Of a DNA stretch of 64,000 nt, positions 43,003 to 50,871 are shown in pieces (positions within the stretch are counted from its first letter, which is position 1; every line of letters begins with the position of its first letter). Origin of the DNA: Gemmataceae bacterium (lineage in GTDB: Bacteria > Planctomycetota > Planctomycetia > Gemmatales > Gemmataceae); NCBI GenBank assembly GCA_022616435.1, contig JAKEET010000045.1, forward strand, positions 144,013-208,012, in the 5' to 3' direction. Below the pieces are notes generated by a model, which saw nothing but the letters and a program-made list of their open reading frames with translations, was not told where the DNA came from and did not search any database. The position numbers and the translations under genes were made by a program.

Positions 43003-43485
43003 TTACTCCGCGATGAGGACGGCGGCGGCGCGGTGCTCCGCTTGCGCCTGCCGGTAGCTGTGCGCCAGGTCGGCGCTCGAATGCCGGCGATCCAGGAGCG
43101 TGTAGGGAAGCCGCCAGGCCTGCAGGATCGGCTCGGTGAAGACGGGGCACGAGTCGCCGCTCTTGCCCTCCTGATGCGTATACCAGCTTCGCACGCCGAC
43201 GATGAGGAAGAGCGGCAGCTTGAGGTCGTGCACCACGTTGCGCAGCGCATCGCCGGCTTCGAACAGGCCGGTGCACTGGATGACCACGACCGGTTTCCGG
43301 CCGCCGAGCATGAGTCCGGCCGCGACGGTGATGGCCTCGCCTTCGCGGCACACGCGGATCAGCGGCAAGCCGTTCGGCCCGGTCAAGGCCGCTTCCCAGG
43401 TCCCCAGCTCGCTGTCGGGGAGCCAGACGATGTGGGTGACGCCGCAGTCTTTGAGAGCCGCGACAACGGAAGGGCCGTCGAACAT
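43003..43485 (-). CDS. ThDP-dependent decarboxylase, N-terminal (alpha) subunit
   Basis: A 160-residue protein corresponding to the pyrimidine-binding N-terminal half of sulfopyruvate/phosphonopyruvate decarboxylase. Signs: 'VVAALKDCGVTHIVWLPDSE', 'LIRVCREGEAITVAAGLMLG' with the conserved glutamate that activates ThDP, and 'VVVIQCTGLFEAGDALRNVV'. It needs the C-terminal partner encoded downstream to make a complete active site. In methanogens such split enzymes serve coenzyme M synthesis; in bacteria, taurine or phosphonate pathways. No neighbouring gene of those pathways is seen. Confidence 0.82.
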   Translation of the reverse strand: MFDGPSVVAALKDCGVTHIVWLPDSELGTWEAALTGPNGLPLIRVCREGEAITVAAGLMLGGRKPVVVIQCTGLFEAGDALRNVVHDLKLPLFLIVGVRSWYTHQEGKSGDSCPVFTEPILQAWRLPYTLLDRRHSSADLAHSYRQAQAEHRAAAVLIAE

Positions 43486-43509
43486 GGTGCATCAAGGGTC
43501 AGGAGTCAG

Positions 43510-43603
43510 AGTTGTAAAAAAATGGGGACTGGCTCCGGCCGTCCCTCGAAGAACGTTGGCGATCGGGAACGAGGCCGGCGCCTGTCCCCATTGTTTCACA
43601 ACT
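43510..43603. repeat. Near-palindromic intergenic repeat with A-run
   Basis: Left arm agttgtaaaaaaatggggac (43510-43529) and right arm gtccccattgtttcacaact (43584-43603) are imperfect inverted copies around a 54-base loop. It lies between the alpha-subunit gene and the cytochrome gene. Confidence 0.7.
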
Positions 43604-43607
43604 CTCG

Positions 43608-43639
43608 ACAAAAAAACCCGCCAGCGCAGCGCTGGCGGG
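43608..43639 (-). terminator. Rho-independent terminator of the cytochrome gene
   Basis: On the minus strand the hairpin (arms 43617-43626 and 43630-43639, 10 perfect GC-rich pairs, 3-base loop) is followed by a run of seven T (43610-43616). It lies 25 bases beyond the stop of the c-type cytochrome gene. This is the clearest intrinsic terminator in the window. Confidence 0.9.
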
Positions 43640-43664
43640 TGGAGAGCCGGCGTCGCCGGAACGG

Positions 43665-44027
43665 CTAGCCCTTGTGTTCCTTGTGGCAGGCGGCGCAGTT
43701 GGCGAGTTTGCCGAGCGCCTTGGGGCCGGCGGCATCACCCGCGGCTGCCTTCTTGGCGGCCTCGAGCAACGCGGTGGTCCGCTTCTTCCACGCCTTCTCG
43801 TCGCCCATGGGGGGCTTGTTCTTGGTCAGCGAGGTGAACAGCTCGACCAGCTCCTTCTTCTCGTCGTCGCTCGCCTTGCCCGTGGCGACCTTCTTGCACA
43901 GGCCGCCCTTCATCGCCTTGGCCATGACTTCCGGGATCGTGTGCTTGGCTTTTTCACCGGCGTTGTTCTCGCCCAGCAGCAACGCCATACTCAGAGTTGC
44001 AACCACACCTGCAAACAGGTACTTCAT
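43665..44027 (-). CDS. Small secreted c-type cytochrome
   Basis: A 120-residue protein. The start at 44027 (MKYLFAGVVATLSMALLLGE) yields a signal peptide. One heme-binding motif CAACH lies at 111-115, almost at the C-terminus, as in cytochrome c' proteins where the heme motif is terminal. The preceding part is helical and lysine-rich. It would act in the periplasm, probably binding heme covalently. A methionine ligand is not clear. The partner is unknown and a strong terminator follows. Confidence 0.82.
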   Translation of the reverse strand: MKYLFAGVVATLSMALLLGENNAGEKAKHTIPEVMAKAMKGGLCKKVATGKASDDEKKELVELFTSLTKNKPPMGDEKAWKKRTTALLEAAKKAAAGDAAGPKALGKLANCAACHKEHKG

Positions 44028-44256
44028 ACCGGTCCCCACCTTTGTTGTTGTGCCTCCGCGGTCGCGCAGAGGTCCTGCCTTGCCGCCTTTCCCCAGCGTG
44101 AGAGAACGACCATCGTTGTCCCTGGAAAGGCACTGCCCTTTCTAACGGCCCCGGCAGCCCATGACAAGAAAAAAACCGCCTGCTTCCAGAAAAAAAGGGC
44201 AGCTGCCATGCTGGACGGATTCTCACCTGGATTTATTCAATCGTAGAATAGCGTCG

Positions 44257-45294
44257 ATGATCGACACGCTGGAGCACCGGCTCAAGATTCAGGCTCGATC
44301 CCTCGGCTTCGAGCTCGCCGGCATCGCCGCCGCCGCGCAGGCCGATGGGTTCGACCAGTTTCAGGACTGGCTGGCCCGCGACTTCGCCGGCGACATGTCA
44401 TACCTGCGCCGCCTCGCCCCCGCGCGCCGGCACCCCGCCGCCATCCTGCCCGACGTGCGCAGCGTCGTGATGCTTGGGCTCAATTATTATGGTGCAGCTC
44501 CGTCGGCGGGCGAAGCCCGCATCGCTCGCTACGCGTGTGGCGAAGACTACCACGTCGTGCTGCGCCGCAAGCTCAACGAACTCCTGGCGTGGGTGCAGGC
44601 CGAGGTTCCCGGCGCACGCGGCCGCGGCGTCGTGGACACGGCCCCGCTCCTGGAACGCGATTTCGCCCGCCGCGCCGGCCTGGGCTGGTTCGGCAAGAAC
44701 ACCATGCTGATCCACAAGCGGCTCGGCAGCTTCTTCTTCCTGGCCGCGCTGTTGCTCGATCTCGACTTGCACCCCGACGCTCCATTCGAAGCCCGGCATT
44801 GCGGCACGTGCACTGCGTGCCTTGACGCCTGCCCCACTCAGGCGTTCGTCGGCCCCTATCAACTCGACGCCCGGCGCTGCATCAGCTACCTGACGATCGA
44901 GCTGCGCGGCCCGGTTGCCGAGGAGCTGCGCGCCGGCGTCGGGCCGTGGCTGTTTGGTTGCGACATCTGTCAGGACGTATGCCCGTGGAATCGCAAGGCC
45001 CCCTGGGGCCGCGAGCCCGCACTGCAGCCACACGCTGACCTGGAGGCGCTCGATCCGGCGGAGCTGGTGGGGATCACCGACGCGGAATTCCGCCGCCGCT
45101 TTCGCGGCACGGCGCTATGGCGGACGAAACGGCAAGGCCTGGCGCGCAACGCGGCGCTGGTGTTGGGCAATACCGCCGGGATCGAGGCGTTGCCGGCGTT
45201 GGAGGCCGCCGCCGGGGATGCGGATCCCGTGGTGCAGGAGGCGGCCCGCTGGGCGATGGCGCGGATTCGAGAGCGTGCCGGGACCGGTGGCTAA
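44257..45294 (+). CDS. queG: Epoxyqueuosine reductase QueG
   Basis: A 345-residue iron-sulfur and cobalamin enzyme that makes queuosine at the tRNA wobble position. The start at 44257 gives the family N-terminus. Features: 'VVDTAPLLERDFARRAGLGW' with the catalytic aspartate, 'GKNTMLIHKRLGSFFFLA', a first 4Fe-4S motif 'CGTCTACLDACPTQAF' and a second 'CDICQDVCPWN', followed by a short HEAT-like C-terminal region as in many QueG proteins. Family and length agree well. No other queuosine genes are adjacent. Confidence 0.93.
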   Translation: MIDTLEHRLKIQARSLGFELAGIAAAAQADGFDQFQDWLARDFAGDMSYLRRLAPARRHPAAILPDVRSVVMLGLNYYGAAPSAGEARIARYACGEDYHVVLRRKLNELLAWVQAEVPGARGRGVVDTAPLLERDFARRAGLGWFGKNTMLIHKRLGSFFFLAALLLDLDLHPDAPFEARHCGTCTACLDACPTQAFVGPYQLDARRCISYLTIELRGPVAEELRAGVGPWLFGCDICQDVCPWNRKAPWGREPALQPHADLEALDPAELVGITDAEFRRRFRGTALWRTKRQGLARNAALVLGNTAGIEALPALEAAAGDADPVVQEAARWAMARIRERAGTGG

Positions 45295-45333
45295 GTCAAT
45301 TTGGAGTGCGGCTCCAAATGGTCCAAATGGCGC

Positions 45334-45362
45334 TTGCCTCGGCGCCGGCTCGTTTCCATAAT
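45334..45362 (+). promoter_or_regulatory. Candidate sigma-70 promoter for the secreted TPR gene
   Basis: TTGCCT (45334-45339), an exact 17-base spacer and CATAAT (45357-45362) lie about 50 bases upstream of the GTG start at 45412. Confidence 0.45.
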
Positions 45363-45411
45363 GGTGAGCGTTCCTTGGGGCGATTGGTGCACGCGGGGAA
45401 AGGAGCTTCCC

Positions 45412-46344
45412 GTGCCGAGATGTTGGCGCTCGCTCGCGGTCGTCGTGCTCGTGTGGTCTGTTACTGGTCTGGCCGAGGCGCAGCAGCGCATGCTGCCCCC
45501 TGCGCAGCCCATTCCCGGCCGTTCCGTGTCGCGAAGCCGTTTCGTGGTGACCGGCGGCGTCGGTCGCGGCTACTTCGTCGGCCCGTTCGCGGGTCCGCAT
45601 GCGGGCCCGTACGGTTGGGGCGATCCCTACGGCATTGTCGAGCCGCGCGTCACCTTTCACATCATTGCGCCGGTCAGGCCGCGCCTGCTGGCCCCGCCGT
45701 TGGATTTGTCCGGCATCGATCTGGACGTCGAAGTGCCGCCGTGGGCCCACGAATTCGAACGGCCCAAGCACGACGTTCCGCCGCCCAGGCAGCCGGACGA
45801 GGTTGCCAAGCGCATTGAGCCCCCGCCCAAGGCGCCGGCCCCGAAGCCGCTGGCGCCCGATCCCATGGCGCCGCGCGCGGACCCGGTGGAAGAAGGCCAG
45901 CGCCTGGCCACGCTGGGCGTCGTGGCGTTTCGCGGGCAGGAATACGGCCTGGCCGCCCGCAAGTTCAAGCAAGCGCTGGAAATCGATCCGACCGCGAGCC
46001 GGGCGTACTTCTACCTGAGCCAGGCGTATTTCGCGCTGGGCCAGTATCGTGACGCGGTGCAGATGATCGGGCTGGGCCTGGGCCTCGATCGCGGCTGGCC
46101 GCAGCGCCCCTTCCGGCCGCGCTTCGATTTATACGGCGAGCTGCCCGAGGACTGGCTGCGGCACCTGCAACTGCTCGAAGACGCGCAGGCGCGGCAACCG
46201 AACAATTCCGGCTACGTCTTCCTGCTGGCCCACCAGCGCTGGTTCGACGATCAACGCGACGATGCCCTGAAGTTGTTTCGCCAGGTCCGGCCGCTGGTCG
46301 GCGATCCGGCGCTTGTCGATTTGTTCCTCAAGGCAGCCCCATAA
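45412..46344 (+). CDS. Secreted TPR protein
   Basis: A 310-residue protein. The GTG start at 45412 is chosen because it follows aaaggag at 7 bases and gives a clean signal peptide (PRCWRSLAVVVLVWSVTGLA then EAQ). The mature part begins with a glycine/proline-rich stretch and a proline-rich linker (about 110-165), then TPR motifs in the last 140 residues ('GVVAFRGQEYGLAARKFKQA', 'RAYFYLSQAYFALGQYRDA'). Likely a periplasmic protein-interaction module. It may be co-transcribed with the FGE-like and PQQ-like genes that follow. The stop lies inside a tandem repeat. Confidence 0.78.
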   Translation: MPRCWRSLAVVVLVWSVTGLAEAQQRMLPPAQPIPGRSVSRSRFVVTGGVGRGYFVGPFAGPHAGPYGWGDPYGIVEPRVTFHIIAPVRPRLLAPPLDLSGIDLDVEVPPWAHEFERPKHDVPPPRQPDEVAKRIEPPPKAPAPKPLAPDPMAPRADPVEEGQRLATLGVVAFRGQEYGLAARKFKQALEIDPTASRAYFYLSQAYFALGQYRDAVQMIGLGLGLDRGWPQRPFRPRFDLYGELPEDWLRHLQLLEDAQARQPNNSGYVFLLAHQRWFDDQRDDALKLFRQVRPLVGDPALVDLFLKAAP

Positions 46345-46387
46345 TGCGGCCCCATAATGCGGCCCCATAATGCGGCCCCGTAAGGTG
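46336..46387. repeat. 13-base tandem repeat at the TPR gene stop
   Basis: The unit gccccataatgcg is present three times exactly and a fourth time in degenerate form. The first copy contains the TAA stop of the TPR gene, so the repeat has grown across the end of the gene and the upstream region of the next. Confidence 0.85.
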
Positions 46388-46390
46388 ATC

Positions 46391-47215
46391 ATGAAACGCT
46401 TTGCCGTCCTGCTGTTGGCGGCGACGAGCTCGCAAATCAGCGGGCTGTCGCAGGAGAAAGAGAAGTTCCCCGATCCGACGCCGCGCAAGGCGGCGATCCT
46501 CAAACGGTTCGCCGAGGAATTCGTGACGCTCGCGCCCGGCGAAGGCAAATTCCCACCCAGCTTCCTGATGGGCTCGAAGGCGGCCCGCGAGGAGTTGCCG
46601 GTTCGCAAAGTCACGTTTGCCTATTCGTTCGCCGTCAACAAGTACGAGGTGACCCAGGAGCTGTACCACGTCGTCATGGGCAACAACCCGAGCAAATGGA
46701 AGGGGCTGCGCAACGCCGTCGAGGTGGTGAGCTGGGCGGAGGCCAACGACTTTTGCGACAAGGCGACGAAGGAGCTGCGCCGGGCGAAGCTGCTGGCGGA
46801 CAAGAAACGCATCCGATTGTTGACCGAGGCCGAGTGGGAGTATGCCGCCCGCGCCGGCACGACGACGTACTGGTCGCACGGCGATTCGCTGGACGAGCTG
46901 GGCAAGTTTTGCTGGTACTCGGCGAACTCTGCCGGCTTCGATCCGCCGGTCGGTGAAAAGGCGGCCAATCCATGGGGCCTGTACGACCTGCACGGCTACA
47001 ACTGGGAATGGGTGGCCGACGACTGGTCGCCGAACTACAAGGGCGCTCCGACCGACGGCAGCGCCTTCCGGGTGCCGGGAGCGAAGGATCGGGTCATTCG
47101 CGGCGGCTCGTGGAACGATTCGGCCGACGCCGCCCGGTCGGCGGCGCGGCGCCACGTCCCGGCGGACACGCGCAACGACAAGATTGGGTTTCGGTGCGCC
47201 AAGGTGAGTGAGTAA
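46391..47215 (+). CDS. FGE-sulfatase domain (SUMF1-like) exported protein
   Basis: A 274-residue protein starting at 46391 after aaggtg, with a short signal peptide. The fold family signature is clear: 'MGSKAAREELPVRKVTFAY', 'NKYEVTQELYHVVMGNNPS', 'RLLTEAEWEYAARAGTTTYW', 'NPWGLYDLHGYNWEWVADD', 'VIRGGSWNDSADAARSAARR' and the final 'IGFRCA'. The two active-site cysteines of true formylglycine-generating enzymes are absent in the RGGSW region, so it is not expected to activate sulfatases and may bind ligands or partners. Its frame ends 19 bases before the ATG of the PQQ-like gene. Confidence 0.85.
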   Translation: MKRFAVLLLAATSSQISGLSQEKEKFPDPTPRKAAILKRFAEEFVTLAPGEGKFPPSFLMGSKAAREELPVRKVTFAYSFAVNKYEVTQELYHVVMGNNPSKWKGLRNAVEVVSWAEANDFCDKATKELRRAKLLADKKRIRLLTEAEWEYAARAGTTTYWSHGDSLDELGKFCWYSANSAGFDPPVGEKAANPWGLYDLHGYNWEWVADDWSPNYKGAPTDGSAFRVPGAKDRVIRGGSWNDSADAARSAARRHVPADTRNDKIGFRCAKVSE

Positions 47216-47234
47216 CTTGCGAATCCCTTCCATC

Positions 47235-48452
47235 ATGCGTTGGCTCACGCTCGGTTTGCTGTGTCTTGCTCCGGCGGCCGCGCTGCGCGCCGACGACTGG
47301 CCGCAGTTCCTGGGCCCGCGCCGCGACGGCGTGTCGGCGGAGGCCGGCGTCAAGGCGTGGGGGCCAAACGGCCCGAAGGTCCTCTGGTCGCGCGGCGTCG
47401 GTCCCGGTTACGCCGGCGCGGTGGTGGCCGGCGAGCGCTTGATCCTGTTTCACCGGGTGGGCAACGACGAAGTCGTCGAATGCGTCCGCGCCGATACCGG
47501 CAAGCCCGTCTGGAAATCCGACTACCCCACGAAGTTCGAGGACGACTTCGGCAAGGGCGACGGGCCGCGCGCCACCCCGGTCATCGCCGGCGGCAGCGTC
47601 GTGACGTTCGGCGCCGACGGCTGGCTGCACGCGTTCGAGCTGGAAAGCGGCAAGAAGCTCTGGGGCCGGAATGTCGTGGCGGAGTACCGCGTGCCGCCGG
47701 GTTTCTTCGGCGTCGGCAGCTCGCCGATGGTCGTCGGCGACCGTGTCCTGGTCAATGTGGGCGGCAAGGACGCCGGCATCGTCGCGTTCGGGCTGGATTC
47801 GGGCAAGGAGCTGTGGCGCGCCACCGGCGACGGCGCCAGCTACTCGTCGCCGACCACGGCGACCGTGGGCGGCGTGACGCACGCCGTGTTCTTCACGCGC
47901 CAGGGCGTCGTGCTGCTCGACCCGACAACCGGGGACGTGCGTTTCCAGACGCGCTGGCGCGCGCGGATCGAAGCGTCGGTGAACGCGGCCACGCCGCTGA
48001 TCCTCGGCGACACGGCGTTCTTCTCGACGAGCTACGACACTGGCGCCTTACTGATCAAGCTGAAGAAAGACGGGGCCGAGAAGTTGTGGGACAGCGACGC
48101 GGTGATGACCAACCATTACAACACGTCGATCCATCGCGACGGCCACCTCTATGGGTTCCATGGCCGGCAGGAAGCGGGCGCGAGCTTCCGCTGCGTCGAG
48201 CTGAACACGCACAAGGTGTGCTGGGACCGGCCGCGCTTCGGCTGCGGCTCGATGATCCTGGCGGGCGACAGGATCATCGTCCTGACCGAGTCGGGCGAGC
48301 TGCTGCTGGTCGAGGCGACGCCGCAGGCGTATCGCGAACTGGCGCGGGCGCAGGTGCTCACGTCCGGCCCGTGCCGTGCGCAGATCGCCCTGGCGAACGG
48401 GCGGCTGTATGCGCGGGATCAGAAGAAGTTGAGTTGTTTCGCCGTGAAGTAA
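47235..48452 (+). CDS. Secreted PQQ-like beta-propeller protein
   Basis: A 405-residue protein. The ATG at 47235 gives a signal peptide (RWLTLGLLCLAPAAALRA); an upstream GTG at 47208 overlapping the FGE gene is less likely. Mature start 'DDWPQFLGPRRDGVS' is typical of planctomycete PQQ-repeat proteins. Propeller blades have the 'GxxxAFxLxSGKxLW' pattern: 'HAFELESGKKLWGRN', 'IVAFGLDSGKELWRAT', 'VLLDPTTGDVRFQTR'. It probably forms a 7- or 8-bladed propeller in the periplasm. The catalytic residues of quinoprotein dehydrogenases are not seen. Confidence 0.85.
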   Translation: MRWLTLGLLCLAPAAALRADDWPQFLGPRRDGVSAEAGVKAWGPNGPKVLWSRGVGPGYAGAVVAGERLILFHRVGNDEVVECVRADTGKPVWKSDYPTKFEDDFGKGDGPRATPVIAGGSVVTFGADGWLHAFELESGKKLWGRNVVAEYRVPPGFFGVGSSPMVVGDRVLVNVGGKDAGIVAFGLDSGKELWRATGDGASYSSPTTATVGGVTHAVFFTRQGVVLLDPTTGDVRFQTRWRARIEASVNAATPLILGDTAFFSTSYDTGALLIKLKKDGAEKLWDSDAVMTNHYNTSIHRDGHLYGFHGRQEAGASFRCVELNTHKVCWDRPRFGCGSMILAGDRIIVLTESGELLLVEATPQAYRELARAQVLTSGPCRAQIALANGRLYARDQKKLSCFAVK

Positions 48453-48455
48453 CGG

Positions 48456-49208
48456 TCACTTCGATTCCTGAATCGCCGTCACCAATTCGCTTTCGAATTT
48501 CTGCTTCGAGTCGTACCGATCATTGGTCATGTCGCGGCGGAACGTGGACAGCCGCGTGTGATACGCCTTGTAGTTGTTGAGGTAATGGTCGATGAACTGC
48601 ACCTGCCCCGGCGCCAGCGCCGGGTTCAACTTCCACTCCTCGCCTTCCTTGACGATCTCAATTCCGCGCGGGTCGTGGATGGCCAGGGGCATGAGCACGC
48701 GATTGAACATGCGCGGATCGAACTGGCCGAGCTCGGCGGGACCGCCGGGCCCGAACGCGGCGCCCGCCGCATCCGGCCAGATCTTGGCGTCCACCGCAAT
48801 GAAGCCACGCGCCTTCGCGGCATCGATTTCCTTGGGGGCCGCTGCCATGGACAGATTCGTGGGAAACGGATCGAGGAAGTGCAAGTAGGTCACGCTCTTG
48901 TTCGTGGCCAGCCCCTTGTTCGTCATGTACTCAAAGATGCCGTCGAGCACCGGCCCCATCTCCTTGGTCGCCGTCGCGGCGCGCTTCAACTGGGCCGCGT
49001 AATCGGCGGTCACGAACCGGGCCGCCGTGTTCATGTCGCGGGCCTTCACCGCCTTCAAGAACTTGTCCACGGCCTCGGTCGGCGTCGCCGCCGGGCCGTA
49101 GCCGGTCGCCTTCAGGTACAGGTCCTTCGCCCAATCCGGCGTCAAGAAGATGAAGTACAATGCCGTCAAGACAAGTGCGGCAAAGATCACGAGCGACGAC
49201 ACGCGCAT
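48456..49208 (-). CDS. Membrane-anchored hypothetical protein
   Basis: A 250-residue protein. One N-terminal hydrophobic helix (5-22) acts as anchor or uncleaved signal. The next 100 residues, with 'TPTEAVDKFLKAVKARDMNT' and 'ARFVTADYAAQLKRAAT', look like NTF2-like or DUF4878-type small alpha-beta domains. No enzymatic residues recognised. The gene is convergent with the PQQ-like gene, only 3 bases separating the stops. Upstream lies a palindromic repeat. Function unknown. Confidence 0.72.
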   Translation of the reverse strand: MRVSSLVIFAALVLTALYFIFLTPDWAKDLYLKATGYGPAATPTEAVDKFLKAVKARDMNTAARFVTADYAAQLKRAATATKEMGPVLDGIFEYMTNKGLATNKSVTYLHFLDPFPTNLSMAAAPKEIDAAKARGFIAVDAKIWPDAAGAAFGPGGPAELGQFDPRMFNRVLMPLAIHDPRGIEIVKEGEEWKLNPALAPGQVQFIDHYLNNYKAYHTRLSTFRRDMTNDRYDSKQKFESELVTAIQESK

Positions 49209-49293
49209 GTCCAGCTCCTTCGAACGTGGGCTTCAGCGTTGCTGCATTTCTAACGAATCGGTCCGGGAAATGCAATCGGTGCAAGCCCAGCCC

Positions 49294-49396
49294 GTTTAGC
49301 CCCGGTTCGTAGAACCGGGGCGGACAGAATCCCGCGCGAAGGATGAATCCATTGCCGTTGTCACGCCCGCCCCGGTTCTTCGAACCGGGGCTAAAC
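49294..49396. repeat. Long palindromic repeat, 'gccccggttc' family
   Basis: Arms 49294-49323 and 49367-49396 are inverted 30-base copies with one mismatch. Each arm is itself a palindrome (ccccggtt-cgta-gaaccgggg type). A related copy is at 61847-61934. Both contain atgaatcc in the loop. Confidence 0.85.
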
Positions 49397-49446
49397 ATTT
49401 CACCCGGTTCGTGCGGCTTCGTAGCTCAGCCTAACCCACAGCCCGG

Positions 49447-50784
49447 CTAGTCGCCGCGCAACGTCAAACCGTACTGCCGCAGCTTTTCGCGGACCTCGTT
49501 GAGCGAGGTCATGCCAAAATTCTTCGATTCGAGCAGTTCGTCGGCGGTGCGATTGATCAGCTCGCCCAGGGTGTTGATGCCGAGGCGGTTCATGCACTTG
49601 CGGGCCCGCACCGACAGGTTGAGCTCGCTGACCGCCTTGTTCAGCACTGCCTGCTCCTGCTCGCTGAGCGGCTGCTGGGCGTGGAAGCGGCGCTCGAACT
49701 GGCTGCCTTCCTCCAGGGCCATGCCGAGCCGCAGCCCCTTGGCGCCGAGGATTTCCTTGATCTCGGCCAGCGACGTCTCGCCAAAATTCTTGCTGCTCAG
49801 CAGTTGCTGCTCGCTGACGCGGGTCAGGTCGCCGAGCGTGCGGATGTTCATCTTCTTCAGGCAATTGCGGCTGCGGACCGACAGCTCGAAGTCGGTCACT
49901 GGAATCTCGAGCACCTGGCTGAAGCGGCTGTCGGCGGCATCCTGCTCGGGGTTGTAATACTGCGTCAACGATGCCTCGGCGTCCTTCAGGAACAGCCGGG
50001 CCTGCTCGTGCCGCGGGTCGCCGTGCAGGATCTTGCGGTAGCAATCGACCGCCTTGTCGTACTTGTCGCTGTCCTCGTAGAGGATGCCCAGGTTCATGAG
50101 CAGGCCGACGTGCAGCGGCGGATGATTGAGGCAGCGTTCGTAGAATTGCACGGCGTCGTCGTCGTTGCCGGCCAGGTCGTTGGCATGGCCGAGCTGAAAC
50201 AGGGCGCCGGTGTGGCTCGGATCGAGCTCCACGGCCCGCTCGAAGCTTCGCAGGGCCTGATCGCGCTGGCCTTCGGCCATCAAGCAGCTTCCCAGCTGGA
50301 AGTGATACTCGGCGTTGTGGGTTGCCTGGTCGGCCAGTTTCGTCAGGATGGCGCGGGCCTGGGTCAGCTCGCCTTTGAGGCGATGGATGCCGGCCTTCTG
50401 CAACAGGACCTGGCTGGCGGTGTAGCCGGATTTTTCGGACCGGTCAAACGCCTTGAACGCCTCGTCAAGCTCCTGATGCTCCAGCAGGGCCTTGCCGAGA
50501 TAGAACGCCGCCAGCGCCCCTTCGGCCTGCCGCAAGTTTTCGATGGCCACCGCGAGATGGCCGAGGAAGTAGTTGGCGATGCCCAGCTTCAGATGGATCT
50601 TCTTCGCCTGGGCGCCGGCGGCGGTTTCGACCCGTTTCTTCAGGGTGTCGTTGATGTCGCGCAGGGTGCGGAATTGGGTCTTGCCCTGGGCCAGACCGTC
50701 GCGGACGCGCTGCACGGTGCCGGCGTCGCAGTCCTCGCGCTCCACCAGCAACGCCTTCAAATCGATCAGCATGGTGTCAACCAT
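49447..50784 (-). CDS. TPR protein with two RNA polymerase alpha C-terminal domains
   Basis: A 445-residue soluble protein. Residues 60-275 are TPR repeats ('FQLGSCLMAEGQRDQALRSF', 'ALFQLGHANDLAGNDDDAVQ', 'LLMNLGILYEDSDKYDKAVD'). Residues about 294-355 and 384-444 are two copies of the alpha-CTD of RNA polymerase: 'DFELSVRSRNCLKKMNIRTL' and 'ELNLSVRARKCMNRLGINTL', then 'KNFGETSLAEIKEIL' and 'KNFGMTSLNEVREKL'. The DNA-contacting arginine (Arg265 of E. coli alpha) is retained in both. There is no alpha N-terminal domain, so it cannot be the core subunit. Binding to promoter DNA or to sigma/activators is inferred. Function unknown. Confidence 0.85.
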   Translation of the reverse strand: MVDTMLIDLKALLVEREDCDAGTVQRVRDGLAQGKTQFRTLRDINDTLKKRVETAAGAQAKKIHLKLGIANYFLGHLAVAIENLRQAEGALAAFYLGKALLEHQELDEAFKAFDRSEKSGYTASQVLLQKAGIHRLKGELTQARAILTKLADQATHNAEYHFQLGSCLMAEGQRDQALRSFERAVELDPSHTGALFQLGHANDLAGNDDDAVQFYERCLNHPPLHVGLLMNLGILYEDSDKYDKAVDCYRKILHGDPRHEQARLFLKDAEASLTQYYNPEQDAADSRFSQVLEIPVTDFELSVRSRNCLKKMNIRTLGDLTRVSEQQLLSSKNFGETSLAEIKEILGAKGLRLGMALEEGSQFERRFHAQQPLSEQEQAVLNKAVSELNLSVRARKCMNRLGINTLGELINRTADELLESKNFGMTSLNEVREKLRQYGLTLRGD

Positions 50785-50823
50785 CGCCTGCCCACCTCAC
50801 GGACACGAAGAGTGGAAAAAGGT

Positions 50824-50851
50824 AGTATAACGAGACCGCGAGGGGCTGCAA
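50824..50851 (-). promoter_or_regulatory. Candidate promoter of the TPR/alpha-CTD gene
   Basis: On the minus strand TTGCAG (50846-50851), a 16-base spacer and TATACT (50824-50829) lie about 40 bases upstream of the ATG at 50784. Confidence 0.45.
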
Positions 50852-50871
50852 GAGGAGGGTGGTTTGCCGCG

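Noticed and set aside
46391-47215. Formylglycine-generating enzyme that activates sulfatases
   Set aside because: The catalytic cysteine pair is absent, and no type I sulfatase gene is adjacent.
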